Under the pieces are notes generated by a model, which had not been told where the DNA came from, searched no databases, and worked only from the letters and a program-made list of their open reading frames with translations. Below, piece after piece: positions 42,001 to 50,920 of a stretch of DNA of 64,000 bases (position 1 is its first letter; each line of letters starts with the position of its first letter). A program made the translations under genes and the position numbers. Origin of the DNA: a bacterium (GTDB lineage Bacteria; Bdellovibrionota; Bdellovibrionia; Bdellovibrionales; Bdellovibrionaceae); the NCBI GenBank assembly GCA_019752925.1, contig JAIELP010000002.1:62001-126000 (forward strand), given 5' to 3'.

Positions 42001-42537
42001 CCTTAAACTAAACTGACCCACATCTTCTACTACGGGGGCAGATTGGTAGCCGAGCGAATTAAGATGGCTTGCTAATTCATTAGGAAGCTCATCGCCGACT
42101 GCTAATTTTTTGCATCTTTTGTTAAACATAAAGAAGCTTGAAGACAGCTGTAATAGGGCTGCAACTGGCACAATAAAAATGTCGTTTTTTTGAGCGCGTG
42201 AAGCCCAATATAAAAAATTAGATCTAGAGTTGCGAACTTCGGGGGAAGGAAAAAGTCCCGAAAAAGGAGACACATCCCACGGATGCAGAACATGAGCTTT
42301 GAATTGTGGCGAAAAAAAGCTTAATTGTTGTTCAAAAGCTAAAGCGCGATCCAAACTAGAAACAACAACAAGATGCGGCAAGACACTAATTTCTTTAGAT
42401 AAAGATTGTGACAAAAAATACGAAGCTGCTGTTCCCGCAGACGCTCCAACGATATTGAACAAACTTTTGTTTTTTTCAAAAGCGCGAAGCAAAAAGTCTT
42501 CGAGTCGCGTGTTTGTTGTTTGCCACTTGTTTGTCAT
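39013..42537 (-). CDS. mfd: Transcription-repair coupling factor Mfd
   Basis: This 1174-residue protein removes stalled RNA polymerase and recruits UvrA. The N-terminal UvrB-like part is followed by the RNA polymerase interaction domain (SDLVVHVKHGIGVYEGL), and then the RecG-like helicase with GDVGFGKTE, DEEQKFGV, TLSATPIPRTL and QLRGRVGRS. The C-terminal TRCF domain is complete. It diverges from nuoA across a 190-base spacer. Confidence 0.96.
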   Translation of the reverse strand: MTNKWQTTNTRLEDFLLRAFEKNKSLFNIVGASAGTAASYFLSQSLSKEISVLPHLVVVSSLDRALAFEQQLSFFSPQFKAHVLHPWDVSPFSGLFPSPEVRNSRSNFLYWASRAQKNDIFIVPVAALLQLSSSFFMFNKRCKKLAVGDELPNELASHLNSLGYQSAPVVEDVGQFSLRGGIVDIFSPAQKNPVRLELFGDQIESLRNFSIADQRSLEVINEFHLIPIYEFDLNDDNIEAVIKSLREDFKKRGVTPSEADEVIRSISLKNYFAGCELLLPYCYDKLSSVLDYFSSELNLFFLDSSDVSRAADEYIQEVESDYKSAVDNSAVIFCPEPQKVVDRYENIHWPKDSRFFNFSNLSFLEDEKSDEERINYSSLPLTEFSLLAQNLTPASDAWIKAAKPKISAWLDSGHKIFIAVKNQTQADRLRALLQKMELTFNSAAADEYLWDDWIENQQSITLISRLFPETCLLTEEKLVFLRSDDFFGKKQRANTQNAYEQFSSKAKSLAFGDLKPSDLVVHVKHGIGVYEGLKIMNIGGAESEFIQIAYKDKDKLYLPVYRVGQLQKFSGATQTSVLDKLGGTAWEKTKVKVRAHLRDIAAELLQLYAKRSEVQRPPVVFDEILYNQFEKGFPFDETDDQLRAISDIQKDFSSEKPMDRLVCGDVGFGKTEVSMRAAFQSVQNKKQVAVLAPTTVLTFQHLETFKKRFAGWGFEIRSLNRFVSTADQKKTLAELKDGKVDILIGTHRLLSKDVAFKDLGLLIIDEEQKFGVTHKEKIKKFKTEVDTLTLSATPIPRTLNMSFTGMRDLSIINTAPVDRLPTRTFISKFDTELIRKGIQSEVARGGQVYFIHNRVQSIYGVADELRQILPDIRMRVAHGQMNEDELESAMLAFFHHEIDVLICTAIVESGMDVPRANTMFIDQAHMFGLSQLYQLRGRVGRSKARAFCYLLLPKDKKIEKDAQERLKVIQENSALGSGIRIAQYDLELRGAGNILGDDQSGHVNSVGYELYMDLLNEALAEAKGESVADRDLDPEINLKVPALIPDSYISDIRIRLSYYKALSEISSQEELDRIEEELKDQFGEIPEPVINLMGLMLIRKQCKDLGVRDISAGLKNISLIFTEKTKLKPETAIQLAMRENKKYSITPDQRLNIRMNSITWSNVYEELNYLLTLI

Positions 42538-42613
42538 TTTTGATCCTAAAAATCGCTTCTTAATTCAACTTTTTTAATGAGTTTTTTGTAACATCATTGT
42601 TAAAGATTTTTGA

Positions 42614-42642
42614 TTGGTTTTTATAGCTTAGCTTTGTATAAC
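42614..42642 (+). promoter_or_regulatory. Probable nuo operon promoter
   Basis: TTGGTT and TATAAC are separated by exactly 17 bases in the mfd-nuoA spacer. The implied transcript would start near 42650 and carry a structured leader before nuoA. Confidence 0.45.
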
Positions 42643-42660
42643 TAAATAGTTGAAAGTTAA

Positions 42661-42709
42661 ATGAAAAACGTAAAAGAACTGGACGCCTTATCAGCGCGTT
42701 AAGTTCTTT
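42661..42709 (+). other. nuo leader: 13-codon reading frame overlapping a hairpin
   Basis: A frame MKNVKELDALSAR runs from 42661 to 42702. It overlaps a hairpin in which AAAGAACT (42673-42680) pairs with AGTTCTTT (42702-42709) and ACGC pairs with GCGT inside. The nuoA site AGGAGG follows at 42717. The arrangement suggests leader control, but the frame has only a weak ribosome binding site. Confidence 0.35.
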
Positions 42710-42727
42710 ATATAACAGGAGGACCCA

Positions 42728-43099
42728 ATGCCACTGGGTGGAGTCATTTTTATTACGGTGTTTATCGCCATTTTTGGATATATTTTAATTCGCTTGGCGC
42801 GATTAACGGGTGGTCAGGCAAAAAAAACCAGTCAGGCCAAATTCGATATTTATGAATGTGGTATTCCGGTTCAGGAAAAAAAGGACACCAAGATTTCTGT
42901 AAAGTTTTACTTAACAGCTATCCTGTTTATTCTTTTCGATATCGAAATTATTTTTATGTACCCCTGGGCAGTTAATTTCAGAAACTTTATTGCATCTGGA
43001 GCGGGTCTGTTTGTGTTTACTTCTATGTTTATCTTCTTGGCCATATTCATTTTCGGTTTATGGTGGGAAATCAAATCAAAAGCATTGGAGTGGGACTAA
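42728..43099 (+). CDS. nuoA: NADH-quinone oxidoreductase subunit A
   Basis: This 123-residue subunit of the complex I membrane arm has three membrane helices and the conserved YECGIP loop. AGGAGG lies five bases before the ATG. It begins an operon that continues straight to nuoH; nuoBCDEFGI are not between them as in E. coli. Confidence 0.94.
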   Translation: MPLGGVIFITVFIAIFGYILIRLARLTGGQAKKTSQAKFDIYECGIPVQEKKDTKISVKFYLTAILFILFDIEIIFMYPWAVNFRNFIASGAGLFVFTSMFIFLAIFIFGLWWEIKSKALEWD

Positions 43100-43102
43100 T
43101 TT

Positions 43103-44242
43103 ATGACATCAATGGGTAGTACTTCTTTTGAAATCACGATTAATTTAATTAAACTCGTACTCGTATTTTTAATGATGGTTCAGGCCGTGCCTATTTTAGT
43201 TTGGCTTGAGCGCCGTGGATCAGCTTTTATTCAAAACCGTTTTGGACCAAACCGTGTTGGTCCGTTAGGCTTATTACAATTATTAGCTGACGCTGTAAAA
43301 TTCTTAACAAAAGAAGATTTCGCTCCTGAAAAAGGAAATCGCTTTATGTTTTACGCGGCCCCAGTATTTGCATTAATTCCCGCGGCGATTGCTTACATGG
43401 CTGTTCCGATGTCGGTACCATTAAAGTTAGACGGACACACATTTTTGATTCAGGGTTTTGAAATCAATGTGGGTATCGTTTTTATTTTAGGTATTTCATC
43501 ATTGGCTGCATACACAATTTTGATGGCGGGCTGGGGATCAGGAAGTAAGTTTTCGTTGATGGGGGCTATGCGCGCATCGGCTCAAATTATTTCTTACGAA
43601 TTAGCACTGGGCCTTTCAATAGTTGGCGTAATTTTACTTTACGGAACATTTAACCTAACTGAAATGGTTAACATGCAACAGGGGCCCCTAACATTCTCAA
43701 TGTTTGGATACACAGTTACATCAAGCTACTTGCCTAACTGGGGTATTTTTTATCAACCAGTGGGAATGATTTTATTTTTTGCTGCGACATTTGCAGAATC
43801 TAACCGCCTGCCTTTCGACTTAGCAGAGGGTGAGGCCGAATTAGTTGCCGGTTTCCATACGGAGTACGGTGGATTTAAAATGTTAATGTTTTTCATCGGC
43901 GAATACGGTCACATGATGATCGCTTCCGGCCTAATGACAACATTCTTCTTTGGTGGTTACGGCATTCCGGGAATAAGCTTTCAGGAAATGCACCAAATTG
44001 GCTTAAACCTTTTAGGCACAGAAACTTTGGCGAGCATCTTCAATACAGTAGTTCACTTTTTGTCGTACAATTTAAAGTTTGCTATTTTCCTTTGGATCTT
44101 TATTCATGTTCGTTGGACACTGCCTCGCTTCAGATACGATCAGTTAATGGATCTGGGCTGGAAAACAATGCTTCCATGGGCTTTGGCTAACACAATGTTA
44201 ACAGCGGTTGTTATTTTTGCCGCATCTTACTTTACGATTTAA
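43103..44242 (+). CDS. nuoH: NADH-quinone oxidoreductase subunit H
   Basis: This 379-residue membrane protein forms part of the quinone site at the base of the membrane arm. The signatures WLERRGSAFIQNRFGPNRVG and AEGEAELVAGFHTEY are present. It follows nuoA after 3 bases. Confidence 0.96.
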   Translation: MTSMGSTSFEITINLIKLVLVFLMMVQAVPILVWLERRGSAFIQNRFGPNRVGPLGLLQLLADAVKFLTKEDFAPEKGNRFMFYAAPVFALIPAAIAYMAVPMSVPLKLDGHTFLIQGFEINVGIVFILGISSLAAYTILMAGWGSGSKFSLMGAMRASAQIISYELALGLSIVGVILLYGTFNLTEMVNMQQGPLTFSMFGYTVTSSYLPNWGIFYQPVGMILFFAATFAESNRLPFDLAEGEAELVAGFHTEYGGFKMLMFFIGEYGHMMIASGLMTTFFFGGYGIPGISFQEMHQIGLNLLGTETLASIFNTVVHFLSYNLKFAIFLWIFIHVRWTLPRFRYDQLMDLGWKTMLPWALANTMLTAVVIFAASYFTI

Positions 44243-44257
44243 TTTTTAGGAGAACGA

Positions 44258-44794
44258 ATGACGGCAGATGTTTTTATTTTTTGGTTTTTAGCGATCCTCA
44301 CAATAGTGAGTGCGCTATCTGTGGTGTTAATGACGAATCCGATTTACTCGGCACTTTCTTTAGCTATGACGATGGTAAGTGTGGCGGCAATCTTTGTAAC
44401 TCTTCAGGCTTACTTCTTGGCCGGTGTTCAGTTGATTGTTTACGCCGGAGCCGTGATGGTTCTTTTTGTAATGGTGCTTATGCTCTTTGACTTAAAAAAC
44501 GAATTACAGGCTTTCAGCAGAGGAAAGTTTACTGGAGCCATTAAAGTTGGTGCAGTTGGTATTTTAGCAGGTTTAATCGTTGGCGCTGTTGGCAGCTTTA
44601 TTATGGCTGGCAAATCTGGCGCGCCGGTTACGCCTGAAGCTTCTACATCAGCAGATGCAACAAAAGCTTTATCGGAGCACTTATTCTTTAATCATGTATT
44701 CGGATTTGAAGCCCTGGGCGTTTTACTTTTAGTAATCGCTGTTGGAACTGTAGCTCTTTCAAGAAGTAAAGGTGGCACACATGCCAAGCACTAG
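44258..44794 (+). CDS. nuoJ: NADH-quinone oxidoreductase subunit J
   Basis: This 178-residue subunit has five predicted membrane helices and the conserved [18 protein letters not shown] segment of the third helix. A Gly/Ala/Ser-rich loop ([16 protein letters not shown]) precedes the last helix. Its 3' end overlaps nuoK by 14 bases. Confidence 0.94.
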   Translation: MTADVFIFWFLAILTIVSALSVVLMTNPIYSALSLAMTMVSVAAIFVTLQAYFLAGVQLIVYAGAVMVLFVMVLMLFDLKNELQAFSRGKFTGAIKVGAVGILAGLIVGAVGSFIMAGKSGAPVTPEASTSADATKALSEHLFFNHVFGFEALGVLLLVIAVGTVALSRSKGGTHAKH

Positions 44795-45107
44795 TTTTTT
44801 AACCGATATCAGTATTAATCACTATTTAATTTTATCAGCGATTTTGTTTTCAATCGGCATGGCGGGTGTTTTATTAAGAAGAAACATCATCGTATTATTT
44901 ATGTCGATTGAATTAATGTTAAACGCCGTGAACATCAGCTTTGTAACTTTCTCGCACTATTTTGATAAAGTAGACGGCCAAGTGATGGTGTTCTTTGTAA
45001 TGACAATCGCAGCTGCCGAAGCCGCGGTAGGATTGGCTTTGGCAGTTTCTATATTTAAACGTTTTAAAGAAGTTAACATTCGTTTCTTCGAGCATTTGAA
45101 GGGGTAA
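44781..45107 (+). CDS. nuoK: NADH-quinone oxidoreductase subunit K
   Basis: This 108-residue three-helix subunit has the conserved IELMLNAVN motif with its functional glutamate, and GVLLRRN before it. The ATG at 44781 was chosen because it follows AAAGGTGG at a good distance; a GTG three codons upstream is also in frame. It overlaps the nuoJ end. Confidence 0.94.
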   Translation: MPSTSFLTDISINHYLILSAILFSIGMAGVLLRRNIIVLFMSIELMLNAVNISFVTFSHYFDKVDGQVMVFFVMTIAAAEAAVGLALAVSIFKRFKEVNIRFFEHLKG

Positions 45108-45110
45108 TAC

Positions 45111-47048
45111 ATGAGTCATCAGATGTTAATCGCAATTTTATTGTTAAGCCCTTTGGTTGGATTTATTTTAAATGGAGTTCGCTTTAGAAGTTCTAATTAT
45201 TTATTAGCCGGAAGTATCGCAACAGGAGCTGTAGCGGTTTCTTTTGCCTGCGCGATTGCTTTATTTATGCAATTGGTTGGTTTACCGCCAGAACAAAGAA
45301 GACTAACGGTTAGTTTCTTTGAATGGATTTCAGTAGGCAGTTTTAAAGTCAATGCGGGTTTTGTTGTAGATCAGATCAGCGCGATCATGATTTTAATTAT
45401 TACAGGCGTTGGTTCTTTAATTCACTTATTCTCAATCGGCTACATGCACCATGATAAAGGCGTAACTAAATACTTCGCGTATTTAAACTTCTTCTTATTC
45501 AACATGTTGATCTTAGTTTTAGGAGATTCTCTTTTAACTATGTTCGTAGGCTGGGAAGGCGTTGGTCTTTGCAGTTACTTGTTAATCGGCTTCTGGTTCA
45601 ACGACTCAGCGAAAGCTGCTGCAGGCATGAAAGCTTTCATCACAAATCGTATCGGTGATGCGGCCTTCATAATAGGTATGTTTATTTTGTTCATGACTTT
45701 CGGAACTTTAAACATGCATGAACTTAACGGCTTAGCTCCAACTATCATGGAATCAAGCTGGTTAGGCGCAGTTACGCTTGGAACTTTAATGTTATTTATC
45801 GGCGCAACTGGTAAATCAGCGCAGATTCCACTTTATGTTTGGTTACCTGATGCGATGGCGGGCCCAACTCCGGTTTCGGCTCTTATCCATGCTGCAACGA
45901 TGGTAACAGCCGGTGTTTACATGATTGTTCGTTTGAATCCTTTATTTGTTGTGGCTCCAAACACAATGATGGTGATTGCTATCGTTGGCGCGGCTACGGC
46001 GGTATTGGCAGCAACAATCGGCTTAACTCAAACAGATATTAAAAAAGTTTTAGCTTACTCAACAGTTTCACAATTGGGTTATATGTTTCTGGCTGTGGGT
46101 GTTGGTGCCTTCGGTGCGGGAATGTTCCACTTAATGACTCACGCGTTTTTTAAAGCTTTGATGTTCTTAGGTTCTGGCTCGGTGATCCACGCCATGCACG
46201 AAGAGCAAGACATCCGCAAAATGGGTGGACTTAAAAAATATTTACCAATCACGCATTTTACTTTCGTTTTAGGTTGGTTAGCAATTATCGGCATGCCGCC
46301 ATTTGCAGGCTTCTTCTCTAAAGATGAAATCCTATGGTTTGCGTACTCTTCTCCGCGCGGTCACATCTTGCTGTGGATTGCGGGCGCTATTGGCGCAACC
46401 TTAACGGCGTTTTATATGACTCGCTTAATGGCGTTAACTTTCTGGGGATCTTCGCGAGTAGATAAAAGCGTGCATCCACACGAGAGCCCGCTGGTTATGA
46501 CAATTCCACTAATGGTATTGGGCTTGTTATCTGTTATCGGCGGCTGGGTTGGCATTCCGCATGTTATTAGTGAGTTTGTCGGACATATTCCTAACTTCTG
46601 GGAACACTGGTTAGAGCCGCTGATCACAAAACTTCCTGAAGCTTCACAGGTGGCTCACTCAGCCACAGAAGAATGGGCTTTGATGGGTGTTTCGGTTTCG
46701 TTAGCCTCTATTTCAGCTTTAGCGGCATTTATCATGTATACGAAAAAAGCAGGCGCAGCTGACAAAGTGGCAAATGCTTTCGGTCCTGTGTACAAACTTG
46801 TTGATAACAAATACTACGTTGATGAAGCGTACTTCGGCGTGATTATTAATCCGCTAGTCAGCGCAAGCCGCGACTTATGGCACTATGTTGATGTTAACGT
46901 AATTGATAAAGCCACGTACAAAATAACTGATTTAGTTCGCGGCGGCGGCTCATTTGTTAGATCATTACAAAACGGAAATATGCAGCAGTATGCGATGTAT
47001 GTCGTACTAGGTGTTGTTATTGCTCTTTCATATATGTTGGTGGGGTAG
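45111..47048 (+). CDS. nuoL: NADH-quinone oxidoreductase subunit L
   Basis: This 645-residue antiporter-like subunit is at the distal end of the complex I membrane arm. The proton-path residues appear in GWEGVGLCSYLLIG, and PTPVSALIHAATMVTAG is the conserved loop after the broken helix. The C-terminal long lateral helix is present. It starts 3 bases after nuoK. Confidence 0.96.
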   Translation: MSHQMLIAILLLSPLVGFILNGVRFRSSNYLLAGSIATGAVAVSFACAIALFMQLVGLPPEQRRLTVSFFEWISVGSFKVNAGFVVDQISAIMILIITGVGSLIHLFSIGYMHHDKGVTKYFAYLNFFLFNMLILVLGDSLLTMFVGWEGVGLCSYLLIGFWFNDSAKAAAGMKAFITNRIGDAAFIIGMFILFMTFGTLNMHELNGLAPTIMESSWLGAVTLGTLMLFIGATGKSAQIPLYVWLPDAMAGPTPVSALIHAATMVTAGVYMIVRLNPLFVVAPNTMMVIAIVGAATAVLAATIGLTQTDIKKVLAYSTVSQLGYMFLAVGVGAFGAGMFHLMTHAFFKALMFLGSGSVIHAMHEEQDIRKMGGLKKYLPITHFTFVLGWLAIIGMPPFAGFFSKDEILWFAYSSPRGHILLWIAGAIGATLTAFYMTRLMALTFWGSSRVDKSVHPHESPLVMTIPLMVLGLLSVIGGWVGIPHVISEFVGHIPNFWEHWLEPLITKLPEASQVAHSATEEWALMGVSVSLASISALAAFIMYTKKAGAADKVANAFGPVYKLVDNKYYVDEAYFGVIINPLVSASRDLWHYVDVNVIDKATYKITDLVRGGGSFVRSLQNGNMQQYAMYVVLGVVIALSYMLVG

Positions 47049-47051
47049 AGT

Positions 47052-48605
47052 ATGATGTTGTCGTTATTAGTTTTTTTACCAGTTTTCTTTGCCTTGGTAG
47101 TAGCGATCTGGCCACAGAAATCAACCGTAAGACATTTGGCTTTGGGTTTTTCAATAATTGAATTTTTAGTTTCACTTTTGATGTTACAAAAATTTGATTC
47201 AAATTCAGCAGCCCTACAAATGGTTGAAAAAGTAAGTTGGATTGACCGCTTTGGTATTTCTTACTTCATGGGAATAGACGGTATTTCGTTAATGCTTGTG
47301 ATGCTAACGACCTTCTTAACTCCGATTATTATCTTGGGTTCATGGAAATCAATCGACCAAAGAGTTAAAGGCTTCCATTCTGCGCTATTTATTTTACAAA
47401 CAGCGATGCTGGGTTCGTTCTTGGCGATGGACGCAATTTTATTCTATGTGTTTTGGGAGCTCTCTCTAGTTCCGATGTACTTTATCGTGGGTATCTGGGG
47501 CGGATCTCGCCGCATCTACGCCACCGTTAAGTTTTTCATCTATACCATGGCGGGTTCAGTATTAATGTTGTTGGCGATTATCTTTATGATGAACTTAACT
47601 CCGGAAGTTACAGGCGGAGTTATGAGCGCGAGTTTGTTAGATTTTTACAAGTTAGAAATTCCATTTATTTCGGGCGACTTCTTTACAACACAAACCATGC
47701 TTTTCTTTGCATTTGCTTTGGCCTTTGCAATTAAAGTTCCTATGTTCCCTTTACATACTTGGTTACCTGATGCCCACGTTGAGGCGCCAACACCAGGTTC
47801 AGTTGTTTTAGCCGGCGTAATGTTAAAAATGGGTACGTACTGCTTTTTAAGATGGGTTATTCCTTTGTTCCCTGAGGCAACTGAACACTATGGTTGGATT
47901 TTTATAGCCGCTGGAGTAATCGGAATTGTTTATGGAGCCTTGGTCGCCATGGTACAGCCCGATGTTAAAAAATTAGTGGCGTACTCTTCGGTTTCGCACA
48001 TGGGTTATATTATCGTAGGTTTATTCACCATGAATGCTTACGGCCTTAACGGCGGCCTTTACCAAATGTTAAATCACGGTATTTCTACAGGCGCACTATT
48101 CTTATTAATCGGTATGATTTACGAAAGAACGCACTCACGTGAAATTTCTAAATACGGCGGTTTAGCAAGTGCGCTTCCGATTTTTACAATTATTTTTGTA
48201 ATCGTGACGATGTCTTCAATTGCTGTTCCGTTAACTAACGGATTTATTGGCGAGTTCCTGATTTTATTAGGTTCTTTCCAGTACTCACCAGCAGTTGCCG
48301 CTGTTTCGGTAAGCGGTGTGGTTCTTGGGGCGGCTTACATGTTATGGATGGTTAAGAGAGTTTTCTTTGGACCAAAAGGACAACTGGTTCTTGAAAGCGA
48401 AAAAGATGCTCATCATGCTTTACACGATTTAAGCGCGCGAGAAATCGTAGTGATGGCGCCTTTATTGTTGATGATATTCTGGATGGGTCTTTTCCCGAAC
48501 CACTTTATGGACTATTCAAAAGTAAGCGTGGATTACTTAATTAAAAATAAAATGAACTACTCTTTCCCGACTGGCGCCGAACAAGCCCACACAGAGGAGA
48601 AATAA
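47052..48605 (+). CDS. nuoM: NADH-quinone oxidoreductase subunit M
   Basis: This 517-residue antiporter-like subunit has the conserved FWELSLVPMYFIVGIWGG motif with its key glutamate, and WLPDAHVEAPTPGSV. The start lies 3 bases after nuoL, so translation is probably coupled. Confidence 0.96.
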   Translation: MMLSLLVFLPVFFALVVAIWPQKSTVRHLALGFSIIEFLVSLLMLQKFDSNSAALQMVEKVSWIDRFGISYFMGIDGISLMLVMLTTFLTPIIILGSWKSIDQRVKGFHSALFILQTAMLGSFLAMDAILFYVFWELSLVPMYFIVGIWGGSRRIYATVKFFIYTMAGSVLMLLAIIFMMNLTPEVTGGVMSASLLDFYKLEIPFISGDFFTTQTMLFFAFALAFAIKVPMFPLHTWLPDAHVEAPTPGSVVLAGVMLKMGTYCFLRWVIPLFPEATEHYGWIFIAAGVIGIVYGALVAMVQPDVKKLVAYSSVSHMGYIIVGLFTMNAYGLNGGLYQMLNHGISTGALFLLIGMIYERTHSREISKYGGLASALPIFTIIFVIVTMSSIAVPLTNGFIGEFLILLGSFQYSPAVAAVSVSGVVLGAAYMLWMVKRVFFGPKGQLVLESEKDAHHALHDLSAREIVVMAPLLLMIFWMGLFPNHFMDYSKVSVDYLIKNKMNYSFPTGAEQAHTEEK

Positions 48606-48606
48606 A

Positions 48607-50079
48607 ATGAACTCAGCTATTACAATAGGACTATCAGATATTTTATTAATTTCTCCCATGATCGCTTTGTTTGTATTCAGCTTAATCCCGCTGACAATTA
48701 AAGTTTTGCGCGGAAACAGAGAGCAAAATCCTGCCGCCTCAATGATTGAGGCCCTAATAGGCTTAGCGCTTTCCGCAGCCCTATTGATTGTTTTCAGTGG
48801 CAACGGTGGAGCAACAGCTTTTAATGGTCAGTTGGCTTTTGACGGACTCACATTGTGGATAGGTTTAATTTCAATCATAATTGGTGGCGGCGCAATTGTT
48901 ATGATGTATGAAAACCCAGCTACGCGAGGAGCGCAATTTTCAGAATTACTTTTTTTAACTCTTAATTCGTTATTAGGAGCTTTAATTTTAATTTCTGCCG
49001 TTAATCTAATTACTGTGTTTATTGGTCTTGAGTTGATGTCATTATCGCTTTACTTAATGATTGCGATGTCGCATGAGCAGAAAATTTCCAAAGAAGCGGC
49101 TATCAAATACTTTGTGTTGGGCTCTTTTGCCTCTGCTATCTTTCTTTATGGTGTTTCATTTATTTATGGAAGCACAGGTACGGTTAGTACTTTAGACTTA
49201 ATGAAAAACGCAGAACTATTACTTAAAAATGGTAATCATCTATTTTTATTTGGCTTTGCATTTATCGTATTAGGTTTTTGCTTTAAAGTTTCAATTGCTC
49301 CTTTTCACGCGTGGACTCCTGACGTTTACCAAGGCGCCCCAACTCCGGTTACCTCTTTTATGGCCACTTCAATCAAAGCCGCATCCTTTGCAGCTTTTTT
49401 AAGAATAATAGCTTCAAAAGGTCTAATCGGTTCAGATAATTTATTCTTAATTCTGCAATGGTTTGCAGTAATAACGATGACCGTTGGTAATGTGGCGGCC
49501 TTAATTCAGAATAACTTTAAAAGAACACTAGCCTATTCTTCAATAGCCCATTCTGGGTACGTACTTGTTGGTGTAATTGCATCAGGCGTTAGTGAAAACT
49601 CAGCTTACGGCGCTTCAAGCGTAGTATTTTACTTGTTAACATACTCATTAATGACTATGGGTGCTTTTGCAATATTAAGCATGATCGAAAAAGACGAAAA
49701 TAACTTTGTACAAACAGACGACTTGGCCGGTTTTGCAAAAAACCGTCCGGTTTTAGCTCTATGTATGACTGTGTTTTTACTTTCATTGGCCGGTTTACCG
49801 CCAGCGCTAGGATTCTTCGGTAAGTTATATTTATTCAGCGCTGCAGTTAACGAAGGTTTATTGTGGTTAGCTCTTTGGGGTGTGATCAATTCAGTGTTGG
49901 GCGCTTACTACTATTTACGTCCAATTGTTGTGATGTACATGAAAGACGGCGATTGCAATACGTCTCCTCAGTCAAACTACGCAACAGCGGTTGTAGTGGT
50001 GATTTCAGCGTTATTAATTATTGGATTGGGTGTGGCATCTGGCCCGTTGTTTAATATGATTGAGAAAAGCTTAGGGTAA
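48607..50079 (+). CDS. nuoN: NADH-quinone oxidoreductase subunit N
   Basis: This 490-residue antiporter-like subunit has GLELMSLSLYLMIA and FHAWTPDVYQGAPTPVTSF, the expected motifs. It is the last nuo gene here. The stop codon overlaps the ATG of the unknown gene that follows by one base (TAATG), so that gene is probably part of the operon. Confidence 0.95.
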   Translation: MNSAITIGLSDILLISPMIALFVFSLIPLTIKVLRGNREQNPAASMIEALIGLALSAALLIVFSGNGGATAFNGQLAFDGLTLWIGLISIIIGGGAIVMMYENPATRGAQFSELLFLTLNSLLGALILISAVNLITVFIGLELMSLSLYLMIAMSHEQKISKEAAIKYFVLGSFASAIFLYGVSFIYGSTGTVSTLDLMKNAELLLKNGNHLFLFGFAFIVLGFCFKVSIAPFHAWTPDVYQGAPTPVTSFMATSIKAASFAAFLRIIASKGLIGSDNLFLILQWFAVITMTVGNVAALIQNNFKRTLAYSSIAHSGYVLVGVIASGVSENSAYGASSVVFYLLTYSLMTMGAFAILSMIEKDENNFVQTDDLAGFAKNRPVLALCMTVFLLSLAGLPPALGFFGKLYLFSAAVNEGLLWLALWGVINSVLGAYYYLRPIVVMYMKDGDCNTSPQSNYATAVVVVISALLIIGLGVASGPLFNMIEKSLG

Positions 50080-50918
50080 TGAACAAGAAATTAAGTTATT
50101 TTTTAGCGGCTGTTGTGATTGCAACAGCCGTTTATTTTTTTAAAAAACCTTCAAAAATAAACACAGAGGCCGTTTCTAAAGAAGACAATTCTGCAATATT
50201 ATCAGACAACACGCCAACGGTAACAGATAAAAAAGAATCTTCAAGTGCTTCGGTTGATCAAAATGTTTCAGAAGCTGCAAAAGTAGTTCGGGGTGCACAA
50301 GAAGAAACACGCGAGCAAAAACTAATTAAAGAAGGTTATGTTCAGGATCCCGATAATGCGGACCGAATGATGAAGCGGTACCCAAAAGACAAAAATGGTG
50401 TATCACGAGTAGTTTATATGGATAAAGTAGAAGAAAGCTTTGAGCCCGATGCAAGAACTGCTAAAAATGCTTTAGAGGTTCTAGAAAGCAAAAAAAACAC
50501 GGATCCATTTGAAGAAGTCAGAACCCTTGGAAGAATTAATGAAAAAAATATTAATAATGCCATGTTGAACGGCTATTTCCGTGATGATGCAAATGATATT
50601 GAATGTAATTTTGCATCAGTTACAGATGAAAAGGGCGAGCCAAGTGAGCACGACAAAGCCTGCTTTGTTGCGCCTAAATTGGGGCTTAACTTCTCGAAAG
50701 CCTATGATAACTACGCTGTAAATACAGATGAAACCGGCTATGCAATTATAAAATTTTCACCAACAAAATTTATTAGATTTACTTGGTCTTATGAAAACCG
50801 ACGCGCAATACACGGCGATGTTATTTCGATTGAAAATGGTCAAAGCACAATTATCAAAAACTTTACAGCTAAAGAAGTTCGCAGCGCTGAACACGATCAA
50901 TTAAAGTACTGCAAATGA
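50079..50918 (+). CDS. Membrane-anchored protein of unknown function
   Basis: This 279-residue protein was not recognised. It has one N-terminal membrane segment (about residues 5-22) without a clear cleavage site, then a low-complexity polar linker (residues 25-75), and then a soluble part that should be periplasmic, with aromatic- and charge-rich strands. There are three cysteines in the last 85 residues (ECN, ACF, YCK), which could allow a disulfide. It is translationally coupled to nuoN, so a link with complex I or membrane energetics is possible but unproven. Confidence 0.6.
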   Translation: MNKKLSYFLAAVVIATAVYFFKKPSKINTEAVSKEDNSAILSDNTPTVTDKKESSSASVDQNVSEAAKVVRGAQEETREQKLIKEGYVQDPDNADRMMKRYPKDKNGVSRVVYMDKVEESFEPDARTAKNALEVLESKKNTDPFEEVRTLGRINEKNINNAMLNGYFRDDANDIECNFASVTDEKGEPSEHDKACFVAPKLGLNFSKAYDNYAVNTDETGYAIIKFSPTKFIRFTWSYENRRAIHGDVISIENGQSTIIKNFTAKEVRSAEHDQLKYCK

Positions 50919-50920
50919 AT

